This document shows positions 33,860 through 44,374 of a stretch of 64,000 nt of DNA, piece after piece. Under the pieces are notes generated by a model. It had not been told where the DNA came from and did no database searches. It was given only the letters and a program-made list of their open reading frames with translations. The position numbers and the translations under genes are program-made. The stretch is from Convivina praedatoris (GTDB taxonomy: Bacteria > Bacillota > Bacilli > Lactobacillales > Lactobacillaceae): the NCBI RefSeq assembly GCF_933208505.1, contig NZ_CAKOEU010000001.1; one strand, 5' to 3'. The stretch's first letter is position 1; each line of letters begins with the position of its first letter.

Positions 33860-34727
33860 TCATTCCCTCCTCCCAGGTATTACTTAGTTGTTGATCTTGT
33901 TTAAACCAGAATTCAGCCAAGGCAGCTACTTTCTCACCTATAGCTGGTAACAAACGTTGATAAATTGTGCCTTGTAGCGCCACATCCAATTGCCCAGCAT
34001 CCACGCCCAACTCCAGTAACCGGAGCCGAACATCATGGGCTGAGAGCGCATGAATAGTTGATAAAACTAAATGTCCACTTAAAGCTGCCTGAAGCGCTGC
34101 CTTAGCTGTAGCTTGGTCACGAATCTCACCCACTAATAGGATTTCTGGTCGATGCCTTAAAGCAACCTTGATTAATTCTTGATATCCAATGCCAGCTGCT
34201 TCATTAACTTGTAACTGCACAAAATTCGGTTCATAAATTTCAACGGGATCTTCAATCGTTAAAATTAAACGTTCTTTTTGAAATTTCCGTAATAATTCAT
34301 ACAACGTGGTTGTTTTTCCTGAGCCAGTTGGACCGGCAATCACAAATAAACCAGCATCCGGTAAGCCATCTTTCAAAGTTTCAAATTGATCGGAAAACAG
34401 CCAATTTAATCCACTTTGCTGATCGTAAATAAAGCGTAGTACTACGGTTTCTCTATCTAGAAAATCACCAACAGTCGAAACTCGTATCCATATATTTTCA
34501 AAAGTAAATCGCCCCAATTGAGGACGACGACTTTCAGAAATATTCATCTCGCTACGATATTTAATCGTAGCGATAAATTGCTGGGCATCCTCTAGTGATA
34601 GTTTTCGCAATAGATGAGACTGGCCCTGGCTATGATACTTTAGCTGATATTCCGACTGGTAGGGTAATAGGTATAGATCACTAGCCCGCAGTTGCATTAC
34701 TTCTTTTAACACACTATCAATTGACAT
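33789..34727 (-). CDS. comGA: Pilus assembly ATPase ComGA
   Basis: A 312-residue GspE/PilB-type ATPase that powers pseudopilus assembly at the membrane. Walker A is GPTGSGKTTTLYEL (about residues 131-139), followed by the Asp box LTIEDPVE, Walker B with ILLVGEIRD, and the His box GHLVLSTIHA. It is the first gene of comG, preceded by AAAGGAG. Upstream is a TATTAT-like -10 box, but I see no clear ComX/SigH box. Confidence 0.93.
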   Translation of the reverse strand: MSIDSVLKEVMQLRASDLYLLPYQSEYQLKYHSQGQSHLLRKLSLEDAQQFIATIKYRSEMNISESRRPQLGRFTFENIWIRVSTVGDFLDRETVVLRFIYDQQSGLNWLFSDQFETLKDGLPDAGLFVIAGPTGSGKTTTLYELLRKFQKERLILTIEDPVEIYEPNFVQLQVNEAAGIGYQELIKVALRHRPEILLVGEIRDQATAKAALQAALSGHLVLSTIHALSAHDVRLRLLELGVDAGQLDVALQGTIYQRLLPAIGEKVAALAEFWFKQDQQLSNTWEEGMNAALQAQKITSATYQQFKKIQTT

Positions 34728-34779
34728 ATCTTCTCCTTTGCCTCACAGCTATAATACGGAGCCAGACTAAAAAAATAAC

Positions 34780-34803
34780 AAAAAAAAATCCCTAAGGATT
34801 CTT
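34780..34803 (-). terminator. Terminator of folD
   Basis: Minus-strand AATCC TTAG GGATT followed by nine T; a short but well-formed intrinsic terminator ahead of comG. Confidence 0.75.
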
Positions 34804-34814
34804 CAGTAACATTA

Positions 34815-35660
34815 TTAATTATTTTGTTGTGCAGCCTTAACGGTATTTTCTAATAAAGTGGCAATTGTCATTGGCCCAACACCACCAGGTACTGGGGTAA
34901 TATAGTCAGCCACCTGACTGGCCGAGGAATAATCAACATCACCCGTTGCCTTACCATCAACGACATTCATCCCCACATCAATCACGACACAGCCTGGTTT
35001 CAAATCTTCCCCTAACAAGAAATCTGGTTGTCCAACACCAACTACCACTAAATCAGCTTGTTTCAAAAAAGACTTTAATTTTTCCGCTGGTGTATAACGA
35101 TGGCTTAAAATCACGGTTGCGTCAGCGTTATTTAATAGTGCTGCCATTGGACGTCCAAATAATTGGGAACGTCCAATAACCAAGGCCGTTTTCCCAACTA
35201 GATCAATCTGATAGTGCTTGAGTAAGGTCATCACACCTTGCGGGGTAGCCGCGACCGTGTATGGTAAGGGTGAATCTTCAAATAACAGTCCCTGATTGAC
35301 TGCCCCCAGACCATCTACATCTTTATTTGGTTCAACAGTTGAAAAAATAATTTGTTCATTAACTGCTTCAGGTAAAGGACTTTGAATTAAAATACCAGTA
35401 ATTGTGTGGTCTTGATTTAAATTTCGTACAATTTCTTGAACTGATTCAGTAGTTGCATCGGCCGGAACAGGAATATCTTTGGTTTCAATGCCAACCTTAG
35501 CAGCCTGGCGAGCTTTCATTCCCACATATAAGTCACTTCCTGCATTTTCGGGATCGTAAACAACTGCCAAACATACTGGCTTAGCCAACTGCTTAACGGC
35601 CTGAGAAGTTTGCTCATTAATAATTTGAGCTAAAGCCTTACCATCTAAAATTTTACTCAT
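34815..35660 (-). CDS. folD: Bifunctional methylene-THF dehydrogenase / methenyl-THF cyclohydrolase
   Basis: Interconverts 5,10-methylene-, methenyl- and 10-formyl-tetrahydrofolate for purine and thymidylate synthesis. Motifs: LYVGMKARQAA with the catalytic Lys, ILIQSPLPE, GKTALVIGRSQLFGRP for NADP binding, and TPVPGGVGPMT. The ATG of MSKILDGK is preceded by GGGAGA and gives 281 residues. thyA, which uses methylene-THF, lies just across the divergent region. Confidence 0.95.
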   Translation of the reverse strand: MSKILDGKALAQIINEQTSQAVKQLAKPVCLAVVYDPENAGSDLYVGMKARQAAKVGIETKDIPVPADATTESVQEIVRNLNQDHTITGILIQSPLPEAVNEQIIFSTVEPNKDVDGLGAVNQGLLFEDSPLPYTVAATPQGVMTLLKHYQIDLVGKTALVIGRSQLFGRPMAALLNNADATVILSHRYTPAEKLKSFLKQADLVVVGVGQPDFLLGEDLKPGCVVIDVGMNVVDGKATGDVDYSSASQVADYITPVPGGVGPMTIATLLENTVKAAQQNN

Positions 35661-35728
35661 AATATTATTCTCCCAGATTTGCATGATAAACTAGATATTG
35701 AATCAATTTTAACATTGGGGGAGGCACT

Positions 35729-36214
35729 ATGTCCGATAATCGTATTAACTGGGATCAATATTTTATTGCCCAAGCTGCAATTTTATCTACTCGTTCAACA
35801 TGCAATCGACTACATGTTGGTGCTATTCTAGTTTATGAAAATCGTATTATTGCCAGCGGCTATAATGGTGCCGTTTCCGGTACACCCCATTGTACTGAAG
35901 TCGGTGACTATATGGTTGACGGCCATTGCGTGCGCGCTGTTCATGCTGAACAAAACGCCCTAATTCAAGCAGCCAAAATGGGTATTGCTGTTAACGGTGC
36001 TCACTTATATGTAACGGATGCTCCCTGCTTACAATGCACTAAATTATTACTCCAAGCTGGGATTACCTCTATCAAATTCATGCGAAATTATCGCAATGAC
36101 GAATTTGCCCAATCCCTCTTAGCTGAAAAACAGGTGCCCTTGATTCACGTCCCCTTTGAGACTAAAACTGCTAATCAAATTAATTTAGAACAATTCATTA
36201 ACATCACGGAATAA
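35729..36214 (+). CDS. comEB: dCMP deaminase / ComEB-like cytidine-deoxycytidylate deaminase
   Basis: A 161-residue zinc deaminase with HAEQNAL (zinc His and catalytic Glu) and PCLQC zinc cysteines. Converts dCMP to dUMP, which is the substrate of the thymidylate synthase encoded 14 bp downstream, so the two make a short dTMP pathway. Start supported by GGGGGAGG. Confidence 0.9.
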   Translation: MSDNRINWDQYFIAQAAILSTRSTCNRLHVGAILVYENRIIASGYNGAVSGTPHCTEVGDYMVDGHCVRAVHAEQNALIQAAKMGIAVNGAHLYVTDAPCLQCTKLLLQAGITSIKFMRNYRNDEFAQSLLAEKQVPLIHVPFETKTANQINLEQFINITE

Positions 36215-36228
36215 AAAGAGGTAAAAAC

Positions 36229-37191
36229 ATGAGTCAAAACGAAACTGTCTACTTAGATTTAGCCCAGACAATCCTAACTGAAGGGACCTTTAAAGAAGAC
36301 CGTACTGGGACTGGTACCTATTCAATTTTTGGTACACAGATGCGCTTTAATTTAGCTGAAGGTTTTCCAATTTTAACCACCAAAAAAGTTTTCTTTGGAT
36401 TAATCAAAAGTGAATTACTATGGTTTTTACGAGGCGATAACAACATCCGCTTTTTACTCGAACACAATAATCACATTTGGGATGAATGGGCCTTTAAAAA
36501 ATGGATTGAATCCGATCAATATCAAGGACCAGATATGACCGATTTTGGTCGCCGAGCACCCCTTGATGCTGATTTTAATGCCCACTATCAAGAACAAAAA
36601 CAAATCTTTATCGATCGTATTTTAAACGATGATGCCTTCATGGAAGAATTTGGATACATTGGCGAAGTTTACGGTAAACTCTGGCGTAATTGGGCCAGTG
36701 TCCTCCCAGATGGCGACAGTACAGATCAGGTTAGCCGCCTAATTAATGAAATTAAAACCAACCCTAATTCCCGTCGCCTGATTTTATCGGCCTGGAATGC
36801 GGAAACCACACCTCAAGCACCCTTACCATCTTGTCATGTATTGAGTCAATATTATGTGGCTGATGGCAAATTAAGCGCTCAGTTATACCAACGATCTGGT
36901 GATTTCTTCCTCGGTGTACCTTTTAATATTGCCAGCTACTCCCTCTTGATTCATATGATTGCAGCTCAAACAGGTTATCAAGTTGGCGACTTTGTTCACA
37001 CAATTGGCGATACCCACATCTACAAAAACCATGTAAATCAGGTCCAGGAACAATTACAGCGCCCTCAGCATCCTCTCCCCCAACTTTGGTTAAATCCAGC
37101 TGTTAAATCAATCTTTGATTACACCATGGATGATATTAAATTAATTGACTATACTAGCGAACCGGCGATTAAAGCGCCTGTCGCTGTCTAA
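36229..37191 (+). CDS. thyA: Thymidylate synthase
   Basis: Methylates dUMP to dTMP using methylene-THF. 320 residues, the longer class found in lactobacilli with an insertion near residues 90-140. Active-site cysteine in PLPSCHVLSQYYV, phosphate-binding RRLILSAWN, substrate region QRSGDFFLGVPFNIASY. No dihydrofolate reductase gene follows in this operon, unlike many Firmicutes. Confidence 0.96.
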   Translation: MSQNETVYLDLAQTILTEGTFKEDRTGTGTYSIFGTQMRFNLAEGFPILTTKKVFFGLIKSELLWFLRGDNNIRFLLEHNNHIWDEWAFKKWIESDQYQGPDMTDFGRRAPLDADFNAHYQEQKQIFIDRILNDDAFMEEFGYIGEVYGKLWRNWASVLPDGDSTDQVSRLINEIKTNPNSRRLILSAWNAETTPQAPLPSCHVLSQYYVADGKLSAQLYQRSGDFFLGVPFNIASYSLLIHMIAAQTGYQVGDFVHTIGDTHIYKNHVNQVQEQLQRPQHPLPQLWLNPAVKSIFDYTMDDIKLIDYTSEPAIKAPVAV

Positions 37192-37194
37192 ACC

Positions 37195-37225
37195 AAAAAG
37201 GACGACCTAGCGGTCGTCCTTTTTA
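37195..37225. terminator. Bidirectional terminator of thyA and uvrA
   Basis: AAAAAGGACGACC TAGC GGTCGTCCTTTTT, perfect stem between convergent genes. Confidence 0.92.
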
Positions 37226-37229
37226 TTGA

Positions 37230-40103
37230 TTAACTTTGCTGCTCAGTTCGCTGGCGGTCACGATCCATAATCGTTTTTAAATATTTTCCAGTATAAGAAT
37301 GCTGATCTTTAGCTACTTTTTCCGGTGTACCAGCCACCAAAATTTTACCACCGCCAGCCCCCCCTTCAGGGCCTAAATCAATCAACCAATCAGCTGATTT
37401 AATGACATCCAAATTGTGTTCAATCACGATCACGGTATTGCCAGCATCAACCAATCGGTTTAATACTTCAAGCAGACGAGCAATATCATCGGTATGCAAA
37501 CCAGTCGTTGGTTCATCCAAAATATAGACTGTTTTACCATTCGTCCGACGATGTAGTTCTGAAGCCAATTTCATCCGTTGGGCTTCTCCACCAGACAAAG
37601 TTGTCGCCGACTGACCTAATTTCACGTAGCCTAAGCCAACATCGTTAATGGTTTGTAAGCGACGAGCAATTTTAGGAATCGGAGCAAAGAACTCTAAGGC
37701 TTGTGCGGCCGTCATATCCAATACTTGGGCAATTGTCTTACCCTTATAAGTAACTTCCAATGTCTCTGAATTATAACGAGTCCCATTGCAGACTTCACAG
37801 GCCACATAAACATCCGGCAGGAAGTTCATTTCAATTTTAATAACGCCATCACCACGACAGTTTTCACAACGGCCACCCTTAGTATTAAAGGAGAAACGCC
37901 CCTTGTTATACCCCCGTAGTTTGGCTTCATTGGTCTGGGCAAATAATTCCCGAATATCATCAAAAACACCAGTATAAGTAGCTGGATTAGAACGTGGCGT
38001 ACGCCCAATTGGCGATTGATCAATATCGACTACCTGTTCAATATTCTCAATTCCCTCAATCGCACGATAAACACCCGGTTTTTGCGAATTATGATTTAAC
38101 TTTTGCTTCAGCACCCGTTTCAACACAGTATTAATCAAGGTTGATTTTCCAGATCCAGAAACACCCGTGACAGCCACAAACTTACCCAAAGGGAATTTAG
38201 CAGTGACGTTTTTTAAATTATTTTCCTTGACTCCGCGCAAAATAATTTCATTGCCATTACCCTTACGACGTTTTTCAGGTACAGGAATGAAACGCTTACC
38301 GGACAAATATTGACCAGTCAGAGATTTAGGGTTATTAGCCACAGTTTTTGGCGTGCCAGCAGCGACAATTTTACCTCCTAATGAACCGGCCCCCGGGCCG
38401 ACATCAATCAGATAATCAGCAGCCAACATGGTATCTTCATCGTGTTCCACGACTACCAAAGTATTGCCTAAATCACGCATACTTTGCATCGAACGCAAGA
38501 GCATGTCGTTATCCCGTTGATGGAGCCCAATTGATGGCTCATCGAGTACATACAATACCCCCGATAAATTAGAACCGATTTGGGTCGCTAAACGAATCCG
38601 CTGCGATTCCCCTCCTGATAACGTTCGAGCCGAACGTGCTAGAGTCAAATACTGTAGACCAACACTTTTTAAAAATCCCAAACGATCGCGAATTTCCTTA
38701 ATAATCGGACGGGCAATTTCTTGATCCTGCGGTCCTAATTGAATATCTTTAAAGAATTCGATTTCATCTTCAACCGATAGCTCGGCCAACTGACCAATAT
38801 TAGTTCCTTTGACCTTGACTGATAAAGCAGCGGCATTTAAACGGTACCCATGACAAACTTTACAAGTTAATTCAGTCATGTATTGCGCCATCTGATCCCG
38901 CGTAAAATCAGAATTGGTTTCATTAAAGCGCCGACTAATGTTATTTAGTACTCCTTCAAAAGGAATATCAACATCCCGAACACCACCAAAGTCATTTTTA
39001 TAATGGAAATGGAATTCTTTAGTACCGGATCCTTCTAAAATGAGATCTCTTTTTTCCTTAGACAACTTTTTAAATGGTGTATCTAAGTCAATTTTAAATT
39101 GTTTACAAAACTGCGCTAACATTTCGGGATAATAATTCGAAGAAATTGGATTCCAAGGAGCAATGGCCCCTTCGCGCAAAGTTTTTTCAGGGTCAGGAAT
39201 AATCAAATCCATATCCACTTCCCGGGTCACACCCAGTCCCTGACAAGCCGGGCAGGCTCCCATTGGCGCATTGAAGCTGAACAAACGAGGCTCTAACCGC
39301 CCAACCCGAAAATCACCTAAATCACCCAAATAATGGTCTGAAAACTTTAAGGGGGCTATCGGATCACTATCTCCCCGGGTGACGATATCCAATTCCACTA
39401 GGCCACCAGTTAGGTTAGCCGCTGCTTCCATAGAATCGTACAAACGAGAACGAGCATCTTCGCGTAAAACAATTCGATCGATCATGACATCAATGCTATG
39501 AACTTTATTACGATCTAGTTCTAAATCAGTCTGCTCATCTAATTCTACAATTACACCGTCAATCCGAGCCCGAATATAGCCTTGCTTCCGCATTTTTTCG
39601 AAAGTCCCCAAATGACTGCCTCGTTTAGCCTGAATAACTGGAGCAAAAACTTGTAAACGGGTTCCTTCAGCTAAATGATTTTGCGTGTATTCCACCATCT
39701 GGTCAATCGTGTACATAATTTTCGTACCGTCGGCGGGATCATCTGGTTTTCCAACACGGGCAAACAATAACCGAAAATAATCATTAATTTCAGTAACCGT
39801 TCCCACTGTTGATCGTGGGTTATTGGAAGTTGTTTTTTGGTCAATTGAAATCGCCGGAGACAACCCGTCAATTGAGTCAACATCCGGTTTATCCATTTGT
39901 CCCAAAAACTGACGAGCATAGGAACTTAGACTTTCGACATAGCGCCGTTGGCCTTCGGCATATAAGGTATCAAAGGCTAAAGAAGACTTCCCTGAACCTG
40001 ATAAACCGGTAATTACTGTTAACTGATCTTTAGGAATATCCACATTAATATTCTTTAAATTATGAGCACGAGCGCCTCGTATCTCAATTACATCTTTTGC
40101 CAT
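37230..40103 (-). CDS. uvrA: Excinuclease ABC subunit A
   Basis: Damage-recognition ATPase of nucleotide excision repair with two ABC modules. Walker A motifs GLSGSGKS (N-terminal) and GVSGSGKST (middle), both ABC signatures (TLSGGESQRIRLA and TLSGGEAQRMKLA), and zinc cysteine pairs CPACQG, CKVCHG, CENCRG and CEVCNG are all present. I choose the ATG of MAKDVIEIRG, six bases after AAGG; an ATG two codons earlier is closer than usual to it. uvrB ends 14 bp upstream, so uvrBA form one operon. Confidence 0.97.
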   Translation of the reverse strand: MAKDVIEIRGARAHNLKNINVDIPKDQLTVITGLSGSGKSSLAFDTLYAEGQRRYVESLSSYARQFLGQMDKPDVDSIDGLSPAISIDQKTTSNNPRSTVGTVTEINDYFRLLFARVGKPDDPADGTKIMYTIDQMVEYTQNHLAEGTRLQVFAPVIQAKRGSHLGTFEKMRKQGYIRARIDGVIVELDEQTDLELDRNKVHSIDVMIDRIVLREDARSRLYDSMEAAANLTGGLVELDIVTRGDSDPIAPLKFSDHYLGDLGDFRVGRLEPRLFSFNAPMGACPACQGLGVTREVDMDLIIPDPEKTLREGAIAPWNPISSNYYPEMLAQFCKQFKIDLDTPFKKLSKEKRDLILEGSGTKEFHFHYKNDFGGVRDVDIPFEGVLNNISRRFNETNSDFTRDQMAQYMTELTCKVCHGYRLNAAALSVKVKGTNIGQLAELSVEDEIEFFKDIQLGPQDQEIARPIIKEIRDRLGFLKSVGLQYLTLARSARTLSGGESQRIRLATQIGSNLSGVLYVLDEPSIGLHQRDNDMLLRSMQSMRDLGNTLVVVEHDEDTMLAADYLIDVGPGAGSLGGKIVAAGTPKTVANNPKSLTGQYLSGKRFIPVPEKRRKGNGNEIILRGVKENNLKNVTAKFPLGKFVAVTGVSGSGKSTLINTVLKRVLKQKLNHNSQKPGVYRAIEGIENIEQVVDIDQSPIGRTPRSNPATYTGVFDDIRELFAQTNEAKLRGYNKGRFSFNTKGGRCENCRGDGVIKIEMNFLPDVYVACEVCNGTRYNSETLEVTYKGKTIAQVLDMTAAQALEFFAPIPKIARRLQTINDVGLGYVKLGQSATTLSGGEAQRMKLASELHRRTNGKTVYILDEPTTGLHTDDIARLLEVLNRLVDAGNTVIVIEHNLDVIKSADWLIDLGPEGGAGGGKILVAGTPEKVAKDQHSYTGKYLKTIMDRDRQRTEQQS

Positions 40104-40117
40104 CTTCATCCTTCCCT

Positions 40118-42130
40118 TTATAGTCCAGCTTGGGCCTTTAAAGTCATGATACTATCCCGTAAATTGGCAGCCGTTTCGAAGTCAAGATCTTTAGCTGCGG
40201 CCTTCATTTGACCTGTCATATTTTCTAAGATTGTATTCTGTTCGTCACGGGGTAGGTCATTAAAAGCGACCTTAGTCAAATCGAGTTGATCATCATCATG
40301 ATTGACAGCATGAGTAACGGTAATTAAATCTCTAATATCTTTTTTAATTGTCGTTGGTGTAATTCCATGCGCCTTATTATAGGACATTTGAATATCACGC
40401 CGTCGCTGAGTCTCATCCATGGCCTCTTGCATCGACTTAGTAACCTTATCGGCATACATAATGACATGTCCATTTTGGTTACGAGCAGCTCGCCCAATCG
40501 TTTGAATTAAAGAACGTGGATTACGCAAGAAACCTTCTTTATCAGCGTCTAAAATGGCAACTAAGGACGTTTCAGGTACATCAATCCCTTCTCGTAAAAG
40601 ATTAATCCCAACTAAGACATCATACTTACCTAAACGTAAATCCCGAATAATGGTTGTTCGCTCTAAAGTTTTAATATCGGAATGTAAATAAGCAACCTTA
40701 ATGCCTAAATCTTTGAAATAGTCCGTCAAATCTTCTGACATTCGTTTAGTTAAAGTTGTAATAAAAACTCGCTCATCAGCTTCTGCCCGTTTATTAATTT
40801 CAGCCACCAAATCATCAACCTGGCCCATAACTGGACGCACTTCAATCGTTGGATCCAACAGACCCGTTGGCCGAATAATTTGCTCCACGATATCTGCCTT
40901 GGGTACCCGAGCTAACTCATAATCGCCTGGTGTCGCCGACATATAGATAATTTGATGGACATGTTTTTCAAATTCAGGTAACTTCAAGGGACGATTATCT
41001 AAAGCTGATGGTAAACGGAAGCCATAATCAACCAAAGTCTGCTTACGGGCTCGATCACCATTGTACATTCCTCGTACCTGCGGCATCGTGACGTGACTTT
41101 CATCGACAACAATTAAAAAGTCCTTAGGGAAGAAATCAAGCAAGGTAAAGGGCGCTTCGCCGGCTTGACGCCCATCCATCCAGCGTGAATAGTTCTCAAT
41201 TCCGCTGGTAAAACCCATCTCTGCTAACATGGCTAAATCATACTCAGTCCGCTGTTTAATTCGCTGGGCTTCTAGTAATTTACCTTCGGATTCAAAGACC
41301 TTAACCTGCTCTTCCATTTCTCCTCGGATACCAGTTAAGGCCACTTTCATGCGTTCATCATCAGTCATAAAGTGCTTAGCTGGGAAAATAGCCACATGCT
41401 CGCGTTCACTAACGGTCTCACCAGTTAGTGAATTAATTTCTCGGATACGGTCAATTTCATCCCCAAAAAATTCAATTCGTAAGGCAATTTCATCCTGTGA
41501 GGCTGGGAAAATTTCGACAACATCCCCTCGCACTCGGAAAGTCCCACGCTGAAAGTCTAAATCGTTACGGGTGAATTGTACGTCAACTAAATCCCGCATC
41601 AACTGAGTTCTTCCATACTCACGACCAACGCGCAAACTAATCACGTGGTCTTGATACTGGCGGGGATCTCCCAATCCAAAAATTGAGCTAACCGAAGCCA
41701 CTACAATCGTGTCATTGCGTTCAAACAGCGAACTAGTCGCTGAGTTCCGTAATTTATCAATTTCATCGTTAACCGAAGAATCTTTTTCAATGAAGGTATC
41801 CGAACTGGGTACATAGGCTTCGGGCTGATAATAATCATAATAAGAAACGAAGTATTCTACTGCACTATTAGGAAAGAATTCTTTTAATTCACTATAAAGT
41901 TGTCCCGCCAAAGTCTTGTTATGACTTAAAACTAGGGTTGGTTTATTATTTTGAGCAATCACATTGGAAATGGTGAAAGTTTTTCCGGTTCCAGTCGCCC
42001 CTAATAAAATTTGTTCCTTAACACCGGCTTTAAGACCATCAACCAGCTTATTAATCGCCTTAGGTTGATCACCGGTGGGTTGATACTTTGATACCACTTC
42101 AAATTGGTGGTCATCCTCTTGTGTAATCAT
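40118..42130 (-). CDS. uvrB: Excinuclease ABC subunit B
   Basis: DNA helicase-like central subunit of excision repair. Walker A LGATGTGKTFTISN, the beta-hairpin region YYDYYQPEAYVP, DESHVTMPQVRGMY, helicase motifs SLIQTIGRAARN, and a C-terminal UVR domain (LRDSIMTLKAQAGL) that binds UvrC. The ATG of MITQEDDHQFEV gives the usual 670 residues, although the frame is open for another 174 bp upstream. No dinR/LexA-type box is obvious upstream. Confidence 0.96.
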   Translation of the reverse strand: MITQEDDHQFEVVSKYQPTGDQPKAINKLVDGLKAGVKEQILLGATGTGKTFTISNVIAQNNKPTLVLSHNKTLAGQLYSELKEFFPNSAVEYFVSYYDYYQPEAYVPSSDTFIEKDSSVNDEIDKLRNSATSSLFERNDTIVVASVSSIFGLGDPRQYQDHVISLRVGREYGRTQLMRDLVDVQFTRNDLDFQRGTFRVRGDVVEIFPASQDEIALRIEFFGDEIDRIREINSLTGETVSEREHVAIFPAKHFMTDDERMKVALTGIRGEMEEQVKVFESEGKLLEAQRIKQRTEYDLAMLAEMGFTSGIENYSRWMDGRQAGEAPFTLLDFFPKDFLIVVDESHVTMPQVRGMYNGDRARKQTLVDYGFRLPSALDNRPLKLPEFEKHVHQIIYMSATPGDYELARVPKADIVEQIIRPTGLLDPTIEVRPVMGQVDDLVAEINKRAEADERVFITTLTKRMSEDLTDYFKDLGIKVAYLHSDIKTLERTTIIRDLRLGKYDVLVGINLLREGIDVPETSLVAILDADKEGFLRNPRSLIQTIGRAARNQNGHVIMYADKVTKSMQEAMDETQRRRDIQMSYNKAHGITPTTIKKDIRDLITVTHAVNHDDDQLDLTKVAFNDLPRDEQNTILENMTGQMKAAAKDLDFETAANLRDSIMTLKAQAGL

Positions 42131-42171
42131 GTACGCCCCACTGTCATTTACTTTATTAAACCTTATTATAA

Positions 42172-42215
42172 CAAAAAAACGAACAAGCGTTCTAATGAAC
42201 GACTTGTTCGCACGA
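42172..42215. terminator. Terminator of the LTA synthase gene
   Basis: Stem CGAACAAGCGTTC / GAACGACTTGTTCG around TAAT with flanking A/T runs, between ltaS and uvrB. Confidence 0.75.
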
Positions 42216-42218
42216 TGT

Positions 42219-44348
42219 TTATTTAGCATTACCATTACTATATTCAGGTGCATCGGTAGTATAGTCATCGGTACTAGAATGACCATTATTTTTGGCCAGT
42301 ACACTTGATGGGTTACTTTCTTGATTACGCTTTAAAATTTTTAAGGCAGCTGATTTTTGATAGTCAAATTCCTTTTTATTAACAGCATGAAAATTACTGC
42401 GCGAAGTATCAAAGCGGAGCAAATCTCCTGTAATAATTTTATCCGAGTAAGAGAGTGATTTATCGGCATAATCTTGTGCCTTTTTAGCAGCCGCCTTTAA
42501 TTCTGGATCTTGGTCAAGGCTGAGCGTTTCACCAGTCTCAGTATTGAAGTACTGATTACGGTACTTCATGTATTTCGGCGTTACCCAATCACCATCACGG
42601 AAAACCACGATTTGAGAGTCAGCTGTAGATAGTAAATCATGGCCAAACATAGTCATACCAGTGGTTGGCACACCCAACAAATCCAATAAGGTTGGCATCA
42701 TGTCAATTTCACCACCATAAGTATGATTAACACCGCCCGCCAAACCAGTCGCATGAATCATAAAGGGCACCTTTTGGAACTGAGCCAAATCATAATTATT
42801 CACACTACTCTTACCCAATAACTGGGCAATCGCTGGCTGATGGTTTTCGGAAATACCATAGTGATCACCATAGAGAACAAAGACCGAATTATCATACAAT
42901 CCAACCTTCTTCATGTAATCAATGAATTCACCAAAAGCTTGGTCCAAGTAGTGAGCTGTCTGGACGTAACCATCAACCGTATTATCCCCGGTTTTGGTGG
43001 CTGGGAAGGAAATATTTTGTTTATCCAATTCATATGGATAGTGGTTGGTTACCGTAATCAACTTAGCATAAAACGGTTGTGGTAACTGTTCGATATACTG
43101 AGCCGAATCTTTGAGAAAAATTTTATCCTTCAAGCCATAACCAACGTTGTTACTTGATTTTTTAGCATTAGGATAAAACTCTTTAGAAAAATAATAGTTA
43201 TAACCAAAGGACTTATAAGTATTATTTCGATTCCAGAAGGTTCCCACGTCTCCGTGAAAAGCAGCCGAAGTATAGCCTTGCTGCGCCAAAACGGCTGGCA
43301 TGGCTTCAAAAGTATTGTTGGTCCCATACTTAACCATCGCCGACCCCGTGGCCAAACCATAAAGACTATTTTCCTGCATCATTTCCGCATCGGAGGTCTT
43401 CCCTTGGCCAACTTGATTATAAAAATTATCATAACTCAGTGTATTTTGATCATGATAGAATTGATTCAAATTAGGCGTTACTTCTTGACCATCAACCTTA
43501 TAATCGATTAAAAACTGCTGGAATGATTCCAAATGAATCACAAAAACGTTTTTACCCTTTTGTGTGCCATAATATTGGACATTAGCGGGGGTTTGATTTT
43601 GAGCCGTAAAGGCCTGAATTTTCTTTAAATCAGCTGGTTTAGCCTGCTTGCGACTATTGGATTGATTGTAGGTTTGGACAGCATTGAAAACCACATACTC
43701 ATTAAGTCCTAAATATTTAACAATATAATTGTTATCAAAGGAACGAGTTAGCAGACCCGAACGATCAACCGAAGCAATACCGTAGTCAACAAACATCAAA
43801 ACCACGCCTAACAGAGTAGTTAAAACGGCGTATCGTTTTTGGATGCCTTTTTTATCAATTTTAATTTGATGGAAAATCAATAAAAGAACCAGCAAGATAA
43901 TATCTAAGAAAATCAAATAATCAGACAGATGAATAATTGCCACAATTGACTTACCTAGATTATTCCCAGTCGAACTCCCTGATCCAATAATACCAATCGA
44001 TAAAAAGTCTGAAAATTCGCGATAGTACAAAACATTAGCAAACAGCCACATTGATTGAATCAAATTCATGACAATCGCTAGCCAATAACTCAGGGCACCT
44101 CGGAAGTATAAAGCCAGACTCAATAAAATAATCGCCGTTGGAATGGGGTTTAAAATCAACAAAAACTGTTGGATCGGACCCACAACCCCTAAATTAAAGT
44201 TCATCAAATAATTAACATATGTTTTAACCCAAACTAAAATAACATTTAGGATAAAAAACCAAACAATGGGCGCGGAAGAATCCGTTGTTTTCTTAAGTTG
44301 TTGCCACCACTGCTTCGGGCTTAACACCTGCTTCAAAAAGGACATCAT
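42219..44348 (-). CDS. ltaS: Lipoteichoic acid synthase (LtaS type)
   Basis: A polyglycerolphosphate polymerase with five N-terminal membrane segments (residues 1-200) and a C-terminal extracellular sulfatase-like domain. The catalytic Thr is in QGKTSDAEMMQENSLYGL, and metal and substrate sites are in HLESFQQFLIDY, FHGDVGTFWNRNN and LYGDHYG. It moves glycerol phosphate from phosphatidylglycerol onto the growing LTA chain. Downstream of the two glycolipid-anchor glycosyltransferases and a LafC-like gene, so the cluster builds anchor and chain together. 709 residues. Confidence 0.93.
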   Translation of the reverse strand: MMSFLKQVLSPKQWWQQLKKTTDSSAPIVWFFILNVILVWVKTYVNYLMNFNLGVVGPIQQFLLILNPIPTAIILLSLALYFRGALSYWLAIVMNLIQSMWLFANVLYYREFSDFLSIGIIGSGSSTGNNLGKSIVAIIHLSDYLIFLDIILLVLLLIFHQIKIDKKGIQKRYAVLTTLLGVVLMFVDYGIASVDRSGLLTRSFDNNYIVKYLGLNEYVVFNAVQTYNQSNSRKQAKPADLKKIQAFTAQNQTPANVQYYGTQKGKNVFVIHLESFQQFLIDYKVDGQEVTPNLNQFYHDQNTLSYDNFYNQVGQGKTSDAEMMQENSLYGLATGSAMVKYGTNNTFEAMPAVLAQQGYTSAAFHGDVGTFWNRNNTYKSFGYNYYFSKEFYPNAKKSSNNVGYGLKDKIFLKDSAQYIEQLPQPFYAKLITVTNHYPYELDKQNISFPATKTGDNTVDGYVQTAHYLDQAFGEFIDYMKKVGLYDNSVFVLYGDHYGISENHQPAIAQLLGKSSVNNYDLAQFQKVPFMIHATGLAGGVNHTYGGEIDMMPTLLDLLGVPTTGMTMFGHDLLSTADSQIVVFRDGDWVTPKYMKYRNQYFNTETGETLSLDQDPELKAAAKKAQDYADKSLSYSDKIITGDLLRFDTSRSNFHAVNKKEFDYQKSAALKILKRNQESNPSSVLAKNNGHSSTDDYTTDAPEYSNGNAK

Positions 44349-44374
44349 ATTTTTTCCTCAATAAATTAATCCAT